DNA from: a virus
Strand: one strand, 5' to 3'
Length of the DNA stretch: 64,000 nt
IMG/VR virus record: IMGVR_UViG_3300025138_000014
Coordinates: 1 to 64,000 of that record
The position numbers were made by a program, and so were the translations under genes. Within the stretch, counting starts at the first letter, position 1. The number at the start of each line of letters is the position of its first letter. The notes under the pieces are model-generated. The model saw only the letters and a list, made by a program, of their open reading frames with translations. It did no database searches and was not told where the DNA came from. Below, piece after piece: positions 16,545 through 27,130 of this stretch.

Positions 16545-18364
16545 TGGCAACAACAATATCATCCACCGCACTTGATTTTACAAGTATAAAAAATAATTTA
16601 AAAACTTTTCTTGCAGCAAAGAGTGAGTATGCAGATTATAATTTTGAGGGTTCTGGTCTAAGTAATATTCTTGATGTGTTAGCATATAATACACATTATA
16701 ACGGTCTTGTTACAAACTTTGCTCTAAACGAATCTTATCTCAGTACAGCTCAATTACGTTCCTCAGTTGTATCACTAGCTGAAGGTATTGGTTATGTACC
16801 AAGATCCAAACAGGGTGCTATTGCTCAGGTAAATCTTTCTGTCAATACAGGCGATCTTGTTGGAAGACCTGTTCAATTACAAATTTCAAAAGGTACCAAA
16901 TTTACATCAGATGTTGATGGAATAACTTATACATTTCAAACGAGAGCAGATGCTGTAGCAACTGATAATGGTTTTGGGTTATATTCTTTTAAAGTAAATG
17001 AAGTTGAAGATATTATTATACAAGAAGGTGAAAGTCAAACAAAAACTTTTTATATCGGAGCTGATAGTATTGATAATGTTTATATTATCCCTGATGTTGA
17101 AATGGATATAACTTCAGCAGAGGTTAGAGTTTATGAAACTGTTTCATCTGAAGTATTCTCAATTTATACAAATATTAAAGATGCTACAACTTTCAGTTCG
17201 GCATCGACATTATATATTCTTAAAGAATCACCCAATAAATTCTTTGAGTTAACATTTGGAGATAATGTTACACTTGGTAAATCTCCAGTTGCTGGTAATA
17301 AAGTTGAAGTAGTATATTTAAGAACTAAAGGTAGTGTTGCAAATGGAGCAACTGTTTTTAGTCCATCAAGTCAGGTAACAGTAGGTGTTGATAACTTTCC
17401 AATTACAGTAACCACTGTGATAAACTCTTATAACGGTTCTGAAAAAGAATCAACCGAGTCAATTAGAAAAAATGCTCCGTTTCAATATGCAACACAAAAT
17501 AGAATGGTAACTGCAGATGATTATTCTTCTTTAGTACAGAGAAATTTTGGTTCACTCATTACTGATATTAAAGCCTTTGGTGGTGAAGATGCACTCTTAC
17601 CTCAATACGGCTGTGTATTCCTATCTATTGTTTTTAATGATAATATTACAACTGCTCAAATAAATGCAACAAAGCAGTCTATAGTAGAGTTAGCAGATCA
17701 GCTATCTATAGTAGGTTTCGATTTAAAATTTGAAGATCCTATTCAGACGTTCGTTGAAACACAAGTGTATTTCCAATTTAATCCTAAACTTTCACCTAAA
17801 GCGCTTAACACAATTAGCGAAGAAGTGCAAACAGCTGTTACTGGTTACTTCACAGGTGCTGTTGGTAAATTTGGCCAATCATTTAGAAGATCAAATATGT
17901 TAGCACTTATTGACGATGTAGATCCAGCTGTTCTTTCGTCTCGTGCAGATATTTTGGTGCAGCATAGATTTACACCAACTCTAAATAAAGTTGAAGATCA
18001 TAAACTTAGGTATCCAGTATCTATTGATTCTCCAGATGATAAATTATTTAAAGTTACATCAACAGTATTTAACTATGCAGGCATAACAAGTAGAATTAAA
18101 AATAAACTTTCTTCTAATACTTTACAGGTTGTTGCACTTATAGATGAAACAGTACAAAATGATAACATTGGATCTTATGATCCAACCTCTGGCATTGTTG
18201 ATATTGTTGCACTAAAAGTTGATGGTTTAATATCAGGTGATGACTTTATTAAAATGTCTATTGTTCCAGCTAATCAGTCGGCTATCTCTCCAGTTAGAAA
18301 TGATATATTGAGCTATGATTTAGCTACATCATTCTCATCTGGTATCATTGTAACATCAACATAA
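16544..18364 (+). CDS. gp6: Baseplate wedge protein gp6
   Basis: gp6 forms the inner ring of the baseplate and undergoes the main conformational change on contraction. The product has 606 residues (T4: 660). The N-terminus ALDFTSIKNNLKTFLAAKSE, the helix ILDVLAYNTHYNGLVTNFAL and ESYLSTAQLRSSVVSLAEGI are typical gp6/gpJ-like core motifs. The middle has FQYATQNRMVTADDYSSLVQ, a hallmark shared with baseplate J proteins. It is coupled to gp25 and followed within 12 bp by the 18376 gene, in the T4 wedge gene order. Confidence 0.92.
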   Translation: MATTISSTALDFTSIKNNLKTFLAAKSEYADYNFEGSGLSNILDVLAYNTHYNGLVTNFALNESYLSTAQLRSSVVSLAEGIGYVPRSKQGAIAQVNLSVNTGDLVGRPVQLQISKGTKFTSDVDGITYTFQTRADAVATDNGFGLYSFKVNEVEDIIIQEGESQTKTFYIGADSIDNVYIIPDVEMDITSAEVRVYETVSSEVFSIYTNIKDATTFSSASTLYILKESPNKFFELTFGDNVTLGKSPVAGNKVEVVYLRTKGSVANGATVFSPSSQVTVGVDNFPITVTTVINSYNGSEKESTESIRKNAPFQYATQNRMVTADDYSSLVQRNFGSLITDIKAFGGEDALLPQYGCVFLSIVFNDNITTAQINATKQSIVELADQLSIVGFDLKFEDPIQTFVETQVYFQFNPKLSPKALNTISEEVQTAVTGYFTGAVGKFGQSFRRSNMLALIDDVDPAVLSSRADILVQHRFTPTLNKVEDHKLRYPVSIDSPDDKLFKVTSTVFNYAGITSRIKNKLSSNTLQVVALIDETVQNDNIGSYDPTSGIVDIVALKVDGLISGDDFIKMSIVPANQSAISPVRNDILSYDLATSFSSGIIVTST

Positions 18365-18375
18365 GAAACTGAAAC

Positions 18376-19668
18376 ATGAGTAGTAAAGATAAAACATTAA
18401 CGGATAATAACCGAAGAGAAATAAATTTACAGGATTATCATCCAGTAAAAGAAATCTTGCCAAGTTATTTTCAAGATCAGTATCCTAAGTTTATTAAATT
18501 CCTAGAAAATTACTATGACTTTATGGATAGTGATCAGAGTCCTAGTAAACTGATAGATGATTTATTTTTATCCAGAGATATTACAGCTGTTGATTTAGAA
18601 CTCTTAAACTTTATTGAAGATGAACTTTTACTTGGTACTCAATACTTTGAAGGGTTTACTAATAAAAGAGCAGCAGCAAAATATTCAAATACTCTTTATA
18701 GATCAAAAGGTTCTCTTTATAGTATACAACAATTTTTTAGAACATTCTTTTCAATATCTCCTGATGTGGTATATACAAAGAAGAATATATTTGAAATTGG
18801 TGTATCTGAAATTGGACCTGAATCACTAAGATATATTACTGATAATAAACTTTATCAAAAATATGCAATCTTAATTAAAGCTGCTATTCCTATTAATGAG
18901 TGGCTAGATGCTTATAAACTATTTGTACATCCATCTGGTATGTATATCGGTGGTGAAGTTCAAATTTTATCTAATAATACTTCACCTAGTACAAGTATGC
19001 CAATTGCAGTTATTGATGAAACGGCGCAAGGTCTAGTCATTCAAGGCGAAGCAGCTGTCACCTTTATTACTGTCCCAGAAATTGTAGGCAATAGCTTAAA
19101 TGATTCTGGCAATAATATAGTGACTGATCTAAATAATATGATTCTACATTATCAGCACATGTCAATTGCAGAGTTACATAATAATTTTGATGATCTTTCA
19201 TCATTAGTTAAAATGAATTCAATGACTATGGATAATAATAGTAAACCTACAATGGATATGATAGGATATGAACCATTTAACTGGACCAACAGTTCAACCT
19301 CATTCGACTACCCGTCCCTCGAAGGCGATCTTTTAGCCCTCGCCAATGGCCTGTCGAGTCCTAGATTGGTACCCCTATATGATAGTATCATACCCGGTAC
19401 TAACCGAAAATACGGTGATATAAACGGGGATAGTGATATTTCTTCGGTGGATTATCAACTTCTGAGAAGCTATGGTCAACAGTATATAAATAATACATTA
19501 AGAGCACCTACTTATAAACCTACTTTTGTACCAGGTGACGATGAGTACCATATTGAGGAAGTATTACTACCCGCAATCGCTAAAGAACTGGGCATTGATC
19601 CAGAAAGAAAATCTTTTATCAATTTTGCTGATGATAAATTAGTTTTTAACTCCCCGGATTCAGCATAA
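18376..19668 (+). CDS. Baseplate wedge-region protein with dockerin-like motif (gp7 position)
   Basis: This 430-residue protein follows gp6, where T4 has gp7, but is much shorter than T4 gp7 (1032). The N-terminal half is helical and seems conserved in marine T4-like phages (PSYFQDQYPKFIKFLENYYD, LYRSKGSLYSIQQFFRTFF). Near residues 345-365 there is a single dockerin-like calcium loop, YGDINGDSDISSVDYQLLRS, matching the D-x-N-x-D-x-x-x-x-x-D pattern. The DNA from about 19290 to 19450 has more G/C and different codon use (ccc, ctc, cgg) than its surroundings, suggesting that this end came from elsewhere. The virion role is inferred from position only. Confidence 0.65.
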   Translation: MSSKDKTLTDNNRREINLQDYHPVKEILPSYFQDQYPKFIKFLENYYDFMDSDQSPSKLIDDLFLSRDITAVDLELLNFIEDELLLGTQYFEGFTNKRAAAKYSNTLYRSKGSLYSIQQFFRTFFSISPDVVYTKKNIFEIGVSEIGPESLRYITDNKLYQKYAILIKAAIPINEWLDAYKLFVHPSGMYIGGEVQILSNNTSPSTSMPIAVIDETAQGLVIQGEAAVTFITVPEIVGNSLNDSGNNIVTDLNNMILHYQHMSIAELHNNFDDLSSLVKMNSMTMDNNSKPTMDMIGYEPFNWTNSSTSFDYPSLEGDLLALANGLSSPRLVPLYDSIIPGTNRKYGDINGDSDISSVDYQLLRSYGQQYINNTLRAPTYKPTFVPGDDEYHIEEVLLPAIAKELGIDPERKSFINFADDKLVFNSPDSA

Positions 19669-19674
19669 AAACTA

Positions 19675-19682
19675 TATAAATA
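19675..19682 (+). promoter_or_regulatory. T4-type late promoter
   Basis: An exact TATAAATA lies 30 bp before the ATG at 19713 and just after the stop at 19668. It should drive the 19713-29097 structural genes. Confidence 0.7.
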
Positions 19683-19712
19683 TAATTAACTCTAACAACT
19701 GGAAACTATACA

Positions 19713-20696
19713 ATGGCTAGACAGAATGTAAATACTGGCACAAGTGCAAACGATGGTACTGGTGATACCCTTCGTAGTGCTGGTAATAAAATAAATTTTA
19801 ATTTTCAGGAGTTGTATTCAGCACTCGGTGGTGACTCATCTGAACTTTCAAGTGGTATTACTTTAACTGACGATGCTGTTGTTTTTGAAGGCAGCTCAGT
19901 AGATAATCACGAAACATTTTTAAAAGCTGGAAATCCAACTGGCGATGTAAATGTAGTTTTACCAAATACAGCAGATACATTAGTTGGAAAAGCAACTACA
20001 GATACTCTTACAAATAAAACTCTTACATCACCAGTTTTAACTACTCCACAAATTAATGATACAAGTTCAAACCACCAATATATTATTGCAGTTAGTGAGT
20101 TGGCAGCAGATAGGACTATTACTCTTCCGCTACTTGTTGCAGATGATCAGGTTACATTTAATGCTCACACACAAACATTAACAAACAAAACTTTAACAAC
20201 TCCAGTTTTAACTAACCCTCGTGTTACAGGTGGTTTTAATGATGCAAACGGTAATGAATTTGTTAAATTTGTACACAACACTTCAGCAGTAAATGAATTA
20301 CAGATTACAAATAACTCAACTGGTAATTCGCCAAACATTGCGGCAACTGGTACAGATGCTAATATATCATTAGAGATTTATGCTAAAGGAACAGGTGCTG
20401 TTTCAATTGCTAATAAACTTGTAAATAAAGCTGAAACTCTAACTTCAAATGGGGCTTGCTCTACAACTTTACCATTAACAATTTTTAATAGTGGATCAGC
20501 TTTAGCTATGACACTTGCAGCCGGTAGTATAATCGGTGAAACAAAATATTTTATTAACAGAAACTCAGGTACAGCGACTGTAACAGCAAATATGGCTGGT
20601 TCAGTTACAACAGTAGCCTTTACCGCAAGCCAAGCTGGATTCATGATATGGTCTGGCGCAGATTGGCACTTGCTCTCCAAGTCAGTCGCAACGTAG
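19713..20696 (+). CDS. Fibre-like structural protein (327 aa)
   Basis: The N-terminal block NVNTGTSANDGTGDTLRSAG followed by KINFNFQELYSALGG is a pattern I know from virion proteins of marine T4-like phages. It is followed by low-complexity Thr/Asn/Ala repeats of the type TLTNKTLTSPVLTTPQIND, which recur at residues 94-110 and 150-165. The same TLTNKT/TLTDKT repeat appears in the collagen-like fibre at 46027. The C-terminal 90 residues form a beta-rich domain ending in GFMIWSGADWHLLSKS, resembling fibre head domains. It lies between the gp6/gp7-position genes and gp8, so it is probably attached to the baseplate edge. No enzyme motif is seen. Confidence 0.7.
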   Translation: MARQNVNTGTSANDGTGDTLRSAGNKINFNFQELYSALGGDSSELSSGITLTDDAVVFEGSSVDNHETFLKAGNPTGDVNVVLPNTADTLVGKATTDTLTNKTLTSPVLTTPQINDTSSNHQYIIAVSELAADRTITLPLLVADDQVTFNAHTQTLTNKTLTTPVLTNPRVTGGFNDANGNEFVKFVHNTSAVNELQITNNSTGNSPNIAATGTDANISLEIYAKGTGAVSIANKLVNKAETLTSNGACSTTLPLTIFNSGSALAMTLAAGSIIGETKYFINRNSGTATVTANMAGSVTTVAFTASQAGFMIWSGADWHLLSKSVAT

Positions 20697-20707
20697 GAAT
20701 TAATTAG

Positions 20708-22084
20708 ATGACAGCTATTATTACAGATTTATTAAGACAACAGATATTGAACTCTGTATTTACCGACATCGATAGTTCGGCAAATAATTATTATATAGGG
20801 CTAGGTAAGTCTGAAGTATGGGACTCAGCAGATACTGCTCCAAGTCCTCAGGCAAGCCTACGTGACGAAAGGCAAGCCAGAAATTCTCTACAATCAGTAA
20901 AACTTGTTACTAATAAAAGCCTTGTCATTCCAAGAAATAACTGGTCTATTGGTACAGTTTATAATGGCTATAATGATGATACACCTGGGCATCCAAATCC
21001 AGGTTACTTTGTTTATACTGATGCAAATAATGTTTATCTTTGTCTACAACAAGGACGCAACGTTGCTGGAGCTGCTGTAACTTCTACTGTTAAACCAGTT
21101 TCAACTGCAGATCAAGCTTTTAAACTTTCTGATGGATATGTATGGAAATATATGTATAATGTTGGTGCTTTATCTTCATCTAAATTTGTTGCTTCAAACT
21201 TCATACCTGTAACAAAGATTGATTCAGCTGATGCTAATAATAATACAACTTCTGAAGTTGATCAAAAGAGAATTCAAGATGCTGCCTCTCCAGGTGAGAT
21301 TGTTGGTTATAATATAATTGCTGGTGGATCAGGATATACAAGTACACCAACAGTTACAGTAACGGGTAATGGAACGGCTGCTAGAGCAACTGCTACTGCT
21401 TCAGGTGGGGCTATTTCTAAAATTGAAATGAAAGATTCAGGGGGCACTCTGGCTACTGGTTCTAATTATACATTTGCAGATGTGATAATTTCAGGCGGCG
21501 GTGGATCTGGAGCAATAGCAAGACCTATATTCGGTCCAGCAGCAGGCTTTGGAGCAGATCCAACAGTTGACTTGAGAGCAAAAGCGCTTATGTTTAATGT
21601 TAAGCCAAGTGGAGATGAGAATACAGACTTTATTATCGGAAACGATTTTAGACAAGTTGTAGTAATGAAGAATCCTAAGAAGAACCAAGCAGCTGATTCT
21701 GACTTTATAGCAGATACAGGAATCGTTCTTAATAGATTAAAATTTGCTTCAGTCGGGGTTGCATTTACTCCAGACAATGTTATTTTAGGAGCAAGTTCGG
21801 GAGCAAAAGCCGTTATTGACAAAAAAGATGCTGATGAAATTTGGTATCACCAAAACGAAGATACAGGATTTGGATTATTTACAGAAGGTGAAGCTGTTTC
21901 TGAAACAGGTGGCGGTAACGGAAGTGGCACACTAGATGCTTCAGGTGTTGATGGTGATTCACTAGCATATATTGCAGGTGAAGTTGATCAACATAGCGGC
22001 CAGATACTCTATATAGATAATAGAGCTGCAGTAACTAGGTCTGCTGAACAGACGGAAGATATTAAAATTGTTATTCAATTATAA
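20708..22084 (+). CDS. gp8: Baseplate wedge protein gp8-like
   Basis: The 458-residue product begins with TAIITDLLRQQILNSVFTDI, then NNYYIGLGKSEVWDSADTAP, SPQASLRDERQARNSLQSVK and DGYVWKYMYNVG. This N-terminal half fits the gp8 pattern of marine T4-like phages, where gp8 supports the wedge rim. The C-terminal half adds Gly-rich beta repeats (GGSGYTSTPTVTVTGNGTAA) and is longer than T4 gp8 (334 residues). It has an AGGAATT-type ribosome binding site and follows the 19713 gene by 11 bp. Assignment rests on family resemblance and on position after gp6. Confidence 0.65.
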   Translation: MTAIITDLLRQQILNSVFTDIDSSANNYYIGLGKSEVWDSADTAPSPQASLRDERQARNSLQSVKLVTNKSLVIPRNNWSIGTVYNGYNDDTPGHPNPGYFVYTDANNVYLCLQQGRNVAGAAVTSTVKPVSTADQAFKLSDGYVWKYMYNVGALSSSKFVASNFIPVTKIDSADANNNTTSEVDQKRIQDAASPGEIVGYNIIAGGSGYTSTPTVTVTGNGTAARATATASGGAISKIEMKDSGGTLATGSNYTFADVIISGGGGSGAIARPIFGPAAGFGADPTVDLRAKALMFNVKPSGDENTDFIIGNDFRQVVVMKNPKKNQAADSDFIADTGIVLNRLKFASVGVAFTPDNVILGASSGAKAVIDKKDADEIWYHQNEDTGFGLFTEGEAVSETGGGNGSGTLDASGVDGDSLAYIAGEVDQHSGQILYIDNRAAVTRSAEQTEDIKIVIQL

Positions 22085-22099
22085 AGACGGTAGGAATCT

Positions 22100-25000
22100 A
22101 TGACCACATCATTTACTAAAAATATATTTGCATCTACATATAAAGATGACTGGACTGATAGTGCGAATTATCATAAGATTCTTTTTAATAGTGGTAAAGC
22201 ACTCCAAGCACGTGAACTTACTCAACTTCAAACTATTACGCAAGCTGAGATTTCACGACTAGGTAGACACATTTTTAAACAAGGGGCTGCAGTTAATCCA
22301 GGTGGTGTAACTGTTAATAACGCTTATGAATTTATTAAATTGTCAGGGGCTTTACCTTCTGGAACAGTTGGTATAACATTTACAGCTTCGAGTGGAAATA
22401 TACAATTTGAAGTATTAGAAGCACTCGATGCTACTGATACTGATCCAGCTACAATATATGTAAAATATGTAAACACTTCGGCTAGTAATCAAGCAAGCAC
22501 TTCTCCAATTAGAGTAGAAGCCGGTGATACTGCATCAGGCGGAAGTATCTCATTAACTGTTCAAGCTACAAATGATACAACTAACCCAGCTACAGGTGTT
22601 GGTACCAAATGTTATATTCACGCTGGAGACTTCTTCGTAGCTGATAGATTTGTATTTGGTAAAGAACAGTCCGTAATTATATCAAAATACACAAACAATC
22701 CAAGTGCTATTATCGGATTCACAATGGCTCAGTCCATTGTTTCAGCTTCTGATGATTCTACTCTATATGATAATCAAGGTGCAACCCCGAACACATCTTC
22801 ACCTGGCGCAGACAGATATAAAATTTCTCTTACCATGGCTTCATTTGCAACTTCAGATTTAGCTGTTGCTTCAGACGATAGTTTTGTATATGTTGCAAAG
22901 GTTGTAAACGGTAAGATAGAAACACAAGTAACTGCAATTGATTCTTATGATAAAATTGAAGACAGACTAGCACTTAGAACTAGGGAAGAAAGCGGTAACT
23001 ATATTACTCGTAGGTTTAGGATCGGTTTTGATACTAATCCCACAGATGAGTCAAAAGTTGATTTAGATATTAGTCCTGGTGTTGCTTATGTAGATGGTTA
23101 TAGATCAGTTGTAGATGCACCAATTTCTCTTACAGTTAATAAACCAAGAACTACAATATCAAGAAACAATGATGTTATTGCAGCAGACTATGGAAACTAC
23201 TTTATTGTTGCTAATGGTAAAGGCATTCAGCCAACCGCAACAACGCTGGTAAATCTTTATGTCGGCAATGCGGGAAGCGGCACTGTACTTGGTAGTGCCA
23301 GAGTGGGACACATCAGACCAGATGGTATCAACTGGAGACTATATTTATTCGATATTAGAATTGCAGCTGGAAAGAATAAAAGAGATATTCAATCAGTAGG
23401 CACAGGCACAGCAGTATATAATCCACTTGTACTTGAAAATGGTAAAGCTATTCTTAAAGAAGAAAAAAATTCAGCATATCTTTTCCCTTTATCAAACATT
23501 AGACCTAAAGCACTAAGCGACATATCTCTTACTGTTCAGAGACGAGGACAAGTTTCTATATCTGGTGGTACAGGAACATTCAGTTTAACAGCATCTGGAG
23601 AAACATTTGCTAATACTGACGAATGGACTTCATCTCTTGCTAATACTGCAATAGATACTGCCGCAACATATTCAGGTGCGGGTACAACAACTGCTCAAAT
23701 AGCCAATGCTTCAAACGGAACTCAAGACATTGTTTATTATGTCAATATCGGTTCTGGAGCTGTTAGAACAAAAACTTTAACTGAATTTACCGAAGCAGCA
23801 GTCGATTCAGACTCACTTGGTAACCTAGTACTTGATAAACCTGATGTTTATGAAATAGTTGACTTGAAAGAAACAAACTCAGCAGGCGCTTCAATTAAGA
23901 ATGATTTTGAATTTGATGATGGACAAAGAGATTTTGGCTATGTACAAGCAAGAATGATTAAAAAGCCTGGTGTTACAATTCCATCTACAATTTATGCAAA
24001 ATACAAATACTTTGCTCACGGAGCAACAGGTAACTTCTTTGCAGCAAACTCTTATATCGGACAAGTAGATTACGGTAAGGTTCCTAATTATACAACAAGT
24101 AATGGTGTTAAGCATAGTCTTAATAATGTGTTAGACTTTAGATCAAGTGTAATAAACGGTGCCCTAGGTGCGGGTTCAACCCCGTCCTCAGTCGCTAATT
24201 ATAGTATTATTAATGCTTTACCAAAACCTACAGCTTTGATAACTTCTGATATTGAATACTACCTTGGTAGAAAAATTCGAGTTGTAATTAATAGAAATAA
24301 TGAAGTAAGTGCTATTGATGGTGATCCTGCTCTTGATCCAACAATGCCTATGGCTCCAAATAATTCTCTTGATCTTTTTCATATCAATCTAAACCCGTTT
24401 ATGATTAATGACTCTGATGTAGTTTCTAAAACTATCCGATCAAAAGCATATACTATGGCAGATATTGGTAAAATAGAAGAAAGAATTGATAAGTTAGAAG
24501 AAACAACTTCACTCTCACTTCTTGAGGTAGCGACAGAAAACTTTGCAGTTCTCGACTCAGCAGGCAATAATAGAACTAAATCTGGTTTCTTTGTTGATAA
24601 CTTTGTTGATCATACTAGATCATTTACTGACGGAACAGATTATAGAGCCTCACTTGATCCAGAACAGAAAATTATAAGACCATGGTTTTATGAAAATAAT
24701 GTAAGACTTATCTATGATTCAGCTTCATCTACAGGTGTGATTAAAAAGGGTGATACCGTTTATCTTAATCACGAAAATATTAACTATATCAATCAGCCTG
24801 AAGCTACAGAAACAATGAATATTAACCCATTTGCGGTTGTTATCAACGAAGGTTTTGTAGAGTTATCTCCATCATCTGATGAGTGGACCGAAGTTAATAT
24901 GGTTCCAGATCACGAAGTTAAAGGTCCAACAGTACTTGAAAATAGAGATGCTTTGCTTTGGAATAGATGGCGTTGGAATTGGGTCGGACGAGAAGATGAA

Positions 25001-27130
25001 CTTCAAGTAGGTCAAGTTCTTTCTGATACTGGAATGGTAGGTAATGTTCAACAGATTGACAGAGTTGTAGCATCGAGATCAGTTAGAGAATTTACAAATA
25101 ACAGGTTGTTAGATACTGCATTTATTCCGTTTATGAGATCACGTAAAATTAACTTTAGAGCATTTGGTTTAAAACCTAGTACACAAGTTTATGCATTCTT
25201 TAATAATAAACCAATTGCAGACTTTGTTAGATCACAAACATTTAGTAGATTTTCTGATAATATAGAACATTATGGAAATCAATATAGAGATGTAACCGAG
25301 CATCCCGACACTAAAAGCACATTAACTACAGATACTGAAGGTTATGTTGCAGGAAACTTCTTTATACCTAATGGTGGCCCTGGAGGAACTAGATTTAGTA
25401 CAGGTACAAAAGAATTTAAGTTACTTGATATTTCGGTAGCAGATGAATCAAATTCCACATCTATTGCTAAAACACCATTTACTTCAACAGGTATTCTGGA
25501 AACTAGACAAGACACATTTACAACTACACGTGTTCTTACTATCGGTGGTACAACTAATCGCCGCCGAGGTCGTGGCTTTGATCCACTAGCACAGACATTT
25601 AGAGTTGAAGAAGCTGAAGGTATTTATGTTACAAGAATTGGTGTTAAGTTTGCAACAAAATCTACAGATACTCCTGTAGTTTGTCAAATTAGACCTACAG
25701 TAAACGGTATACCTTCATCTGATGATATTGTGCCAAACGGAATTAAAGTATTATCTCCCGGGTCTATTACAACATCTAGTGACGCAACTACAATTACATA
25801 TTTTGAATTTGACGAACCAGTATTACTTAATGGTAACCTTGAGTATTGTTTGGTTCTACTTTCTGACACAATTGATTATACTGTATATGTATCAAAAGCA
25901 GGCGACCTAAAGTTTGGTTCAACTGAGAAAAGAGTTATGAAGCAACCTTCACTTGGTTCACTCTTTAAATCTCAGAACTCAACTACTTGGACTGCAGATC
26001 AAGATAGAGATTTAACTTTTGTACTTGATAGAGCAAATTTCACTAGCTTGAGCGGGACTGTAGTATTACACGCAGGTGCGCCAACAATAGAATTGCTAGA
26101 AGCAGATGCTCTTGGAACAACAAGCGGTTCGGCTACAATGGGCCTATTTTTAGTTGGTCACGGTCTTACTATAAGTGATACTGTTACAATTGCAGGTGCT
26201 ACTGATACAAACGGAATTGCAGCTGCTAATATTAACGGAACTAGAACAGTCACAAAAGTAGATGGTTTTGGATTCCAGTTTGTTGCGGGTTCAAGTGATA
26301 CTGCTTCATCTACTGGATCAGGAGGCGGAAGTGCCGTCACCATTACAAGAAATGCCCAGTTTGATACAGCCATACCTTACTTAGAAACTTTAAGTCCTCC
26401 ACAAACACTTATTAGTAATAAAGCTAAATTTACAACAGGTAAATCAATTGCTGGAACTGAAACAGCTTATGCTAAGGATACAACATACTCAACTGTAACA
26501 ATGAGAGCAAATAATTATTTTAATGCTCCTAGGTTAGTTAGTTCAGTTGAAAATAAATCTAAAGTTACACCATCTTTGAGTGGTAATGAAACAGCACTTA
26601 CACACAAAGTTGAAATATCTACAAATTCAGCTTTAGTTACACCAGTAGTTGATCTACAGCGTGCTTCATATACTCTTGTTAGTAATCTTATTGACCAACA
26701 GGATACAAGTACCCAACAAAATGCTCTATTGCAATATGCTTCTGAAACTAATTCAATCGGTGGTTCAACACTTGCTAAACATATCACACAACCAGTTGCC
26801 CTTGAAAATGACGCAGTTGGAATTAAAGTTTTAATCGCAGCTAATAGACCATCGGTAACAGACTTTGATGTTTATTATAGAACTAATACATCAGATACAA
26901 ATGCTGTCGGTAGTCTATTGAATACAAGTTGGGTATTAGTTAATCCAGAATCACCTATGCCAGCCGATGATAATCCTAATATCTTCAGAGATTATAGATA
27001 CCTTATTGGTGGCGATGGTGGCGATCTACCCGGCTTCAGTCAATTCCAGATTAAAGTTGTATTCAAGAGTTTAAATTCTACTTATGTACCAGTCCTTAAA
27101 GACCTTAGAGTGATTGCGCTAACAACATGA
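22100..27130 (+). CDS. Very large baseplate/fibre-attachment protein (1676 aa)
   Basis: This is the largest gene of the window. The N-terminus (NIFASTYKDDWTDSANYHKI, GKALQARELTQLQTITQAEI, RLGRHIFKQGAAVNPGG) is characteristic of large DUF4815-type structural proteins found near gp8 in marine myoviruses. The long middle contains many beta-rich segments, and a coiled-coil-like stretch lies around residues 785-810 (KIEERIDKLEETTSLSLLEV). One module near residues 1350-1400 (FLVGHGLTISDTVTIAG) resembles three modules in the 43066 protein. The C-terminus (FRDYRYLIGGDGGDLPGFSQ) may be a wedge or fibre contact. It likely occupies the role of T4 gp7/gp10, connecting wedges with fibres, but I cannot assign it to one. 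It overlaps the next gene by four bases. Confidence 0.72.
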   Translation: MTTSFTKNIFASTYKDDWTDSANYHKILFNSGKALQARELTQLQTITQAEISRLGRHIFKQGAAVNPGGVTVNNAYEFIKLSGALPSGTVGITFTASSGNIQFEVLEALDATDTDPATIYVKYVNTSASNQASTSPIRVEAGDTASGGSISLTVQATNDTTNPATGVGTKCYIHAGDFFVADRFVFGKEQSVIISKYTNNPSAIIGFTMAQSIVSASDDSTLYDNQGATPNTSSPGADRYKISLTMASFATSDLAVASDDSFVYVAKVVNGKIETQVTAIDSYDKIEDRLALRTREESGNYITRRFRIGFDTNPTDESKVDLDISPGVAYVDGYRSVVDAPISLTVNKPRTTISRNNDVIAADYGNYFIVANGKGIQPTATTLVNLYVGNAGSGTVLGSARVGHIRPDGINWRLYLFDIRIAAGKNKRDIQSVGTGTAVYNPLVLENGKAILKEEKNSAYLFPLSNIRPKALSDISLTVQRRGQVSISGGTGTFSLTASGETFANTDEWTSSLANTAIDTAATYSGAGTTTAQIANASNGTQDIVYYVNIGSGAVRTKTLTEFTEAAVDSDSLGNLVLDKPDVYEIVDLKETNSAGASIKNDFEFDDGQRDFGYVQARMIKKPGVTIPSTIYAKYKYFAHGATGNFFAANSYIGQVDYGKVPNYTTSNGVKHSLNNVLDFRSSVINGALGAGSTPSSVANYSIINALPKPTALITSDIEYYLGRKIRVVINRNNEVSAIDGDPALDPTMPMAPNNSLDLFHINLNPFMINDSDVVSKTIRSKAYTMADIGKIEERIDKLEETTSLSLLEVATENFAVLDSAGNNRTKSGFFVDNFVDHTRSFTDGTDYRASLDPEQKIIRPWFYENNVRLIYDSASSTGVIKKGDTVYLNHENINYINQPEATETMNINPFAVVINEGFVELSPSSDEWTEVNMVPDHEVKGPTVLENRDALLWNRWRWNWVGREDELQVGQVLSDTGMVGNVQQIDRVVASRSVREFTNNRLLDTAFIPFMRSRKINFRAFGLKPSTQVYAFFNNKPIADFVRSQTFSRFSDNIEHYGNQYRDVTEHPDTKSTLTTDTEGYVAGNFFIPNGGPGGTRFSTGTKEFKLLDISVADESNSTSIAKTPFTSTGILETRQDTFTTTRVLTIGGTTNRRRGRGFDPLAQTFRVEEAEGIYVTRIGVKFATKSTDTPVVCQIRPTVNGIPSSDDIVPNGIKVLSPGSITTSSDATTITYFEFDEPVLLNGNLEYCLVLLSDTIDYTVYVSKAGDLKFGSTEKRVMKQPSLGSLFKSQNSTTWTADQDRDLTFVLDRANFTSLSGTVVLHAGAPTIELLEADALGTTSGSATMGLFLVGHGLTISDTVTIAGATDTNGIAAANINGTRTVTKVDGFGFQFVAGSSDTASSTGSGGGSAVTITRNAQFDTAIPYLETLSPPQTLISNKAKFTTGKSIAGTETAYAKDTTYSTVTMRANNYFNAPRLVSSVENKSKVTPSLSGNETALTHKVEISTNSALVTPVVDLQRASYTLVSNLIDQQDTSTQQNALLQYASETNSIGGSTLAKHITQPVALENDAVGIKVLIAANRPSVTDFDVYYRTNTSDTNAVGSLLNTSWVLVNPESPMPADDNPNIFRDYRYLIGGDGGDLPGFSQFQIKVVFKSLNSTYVPVLKDLRVIALTT

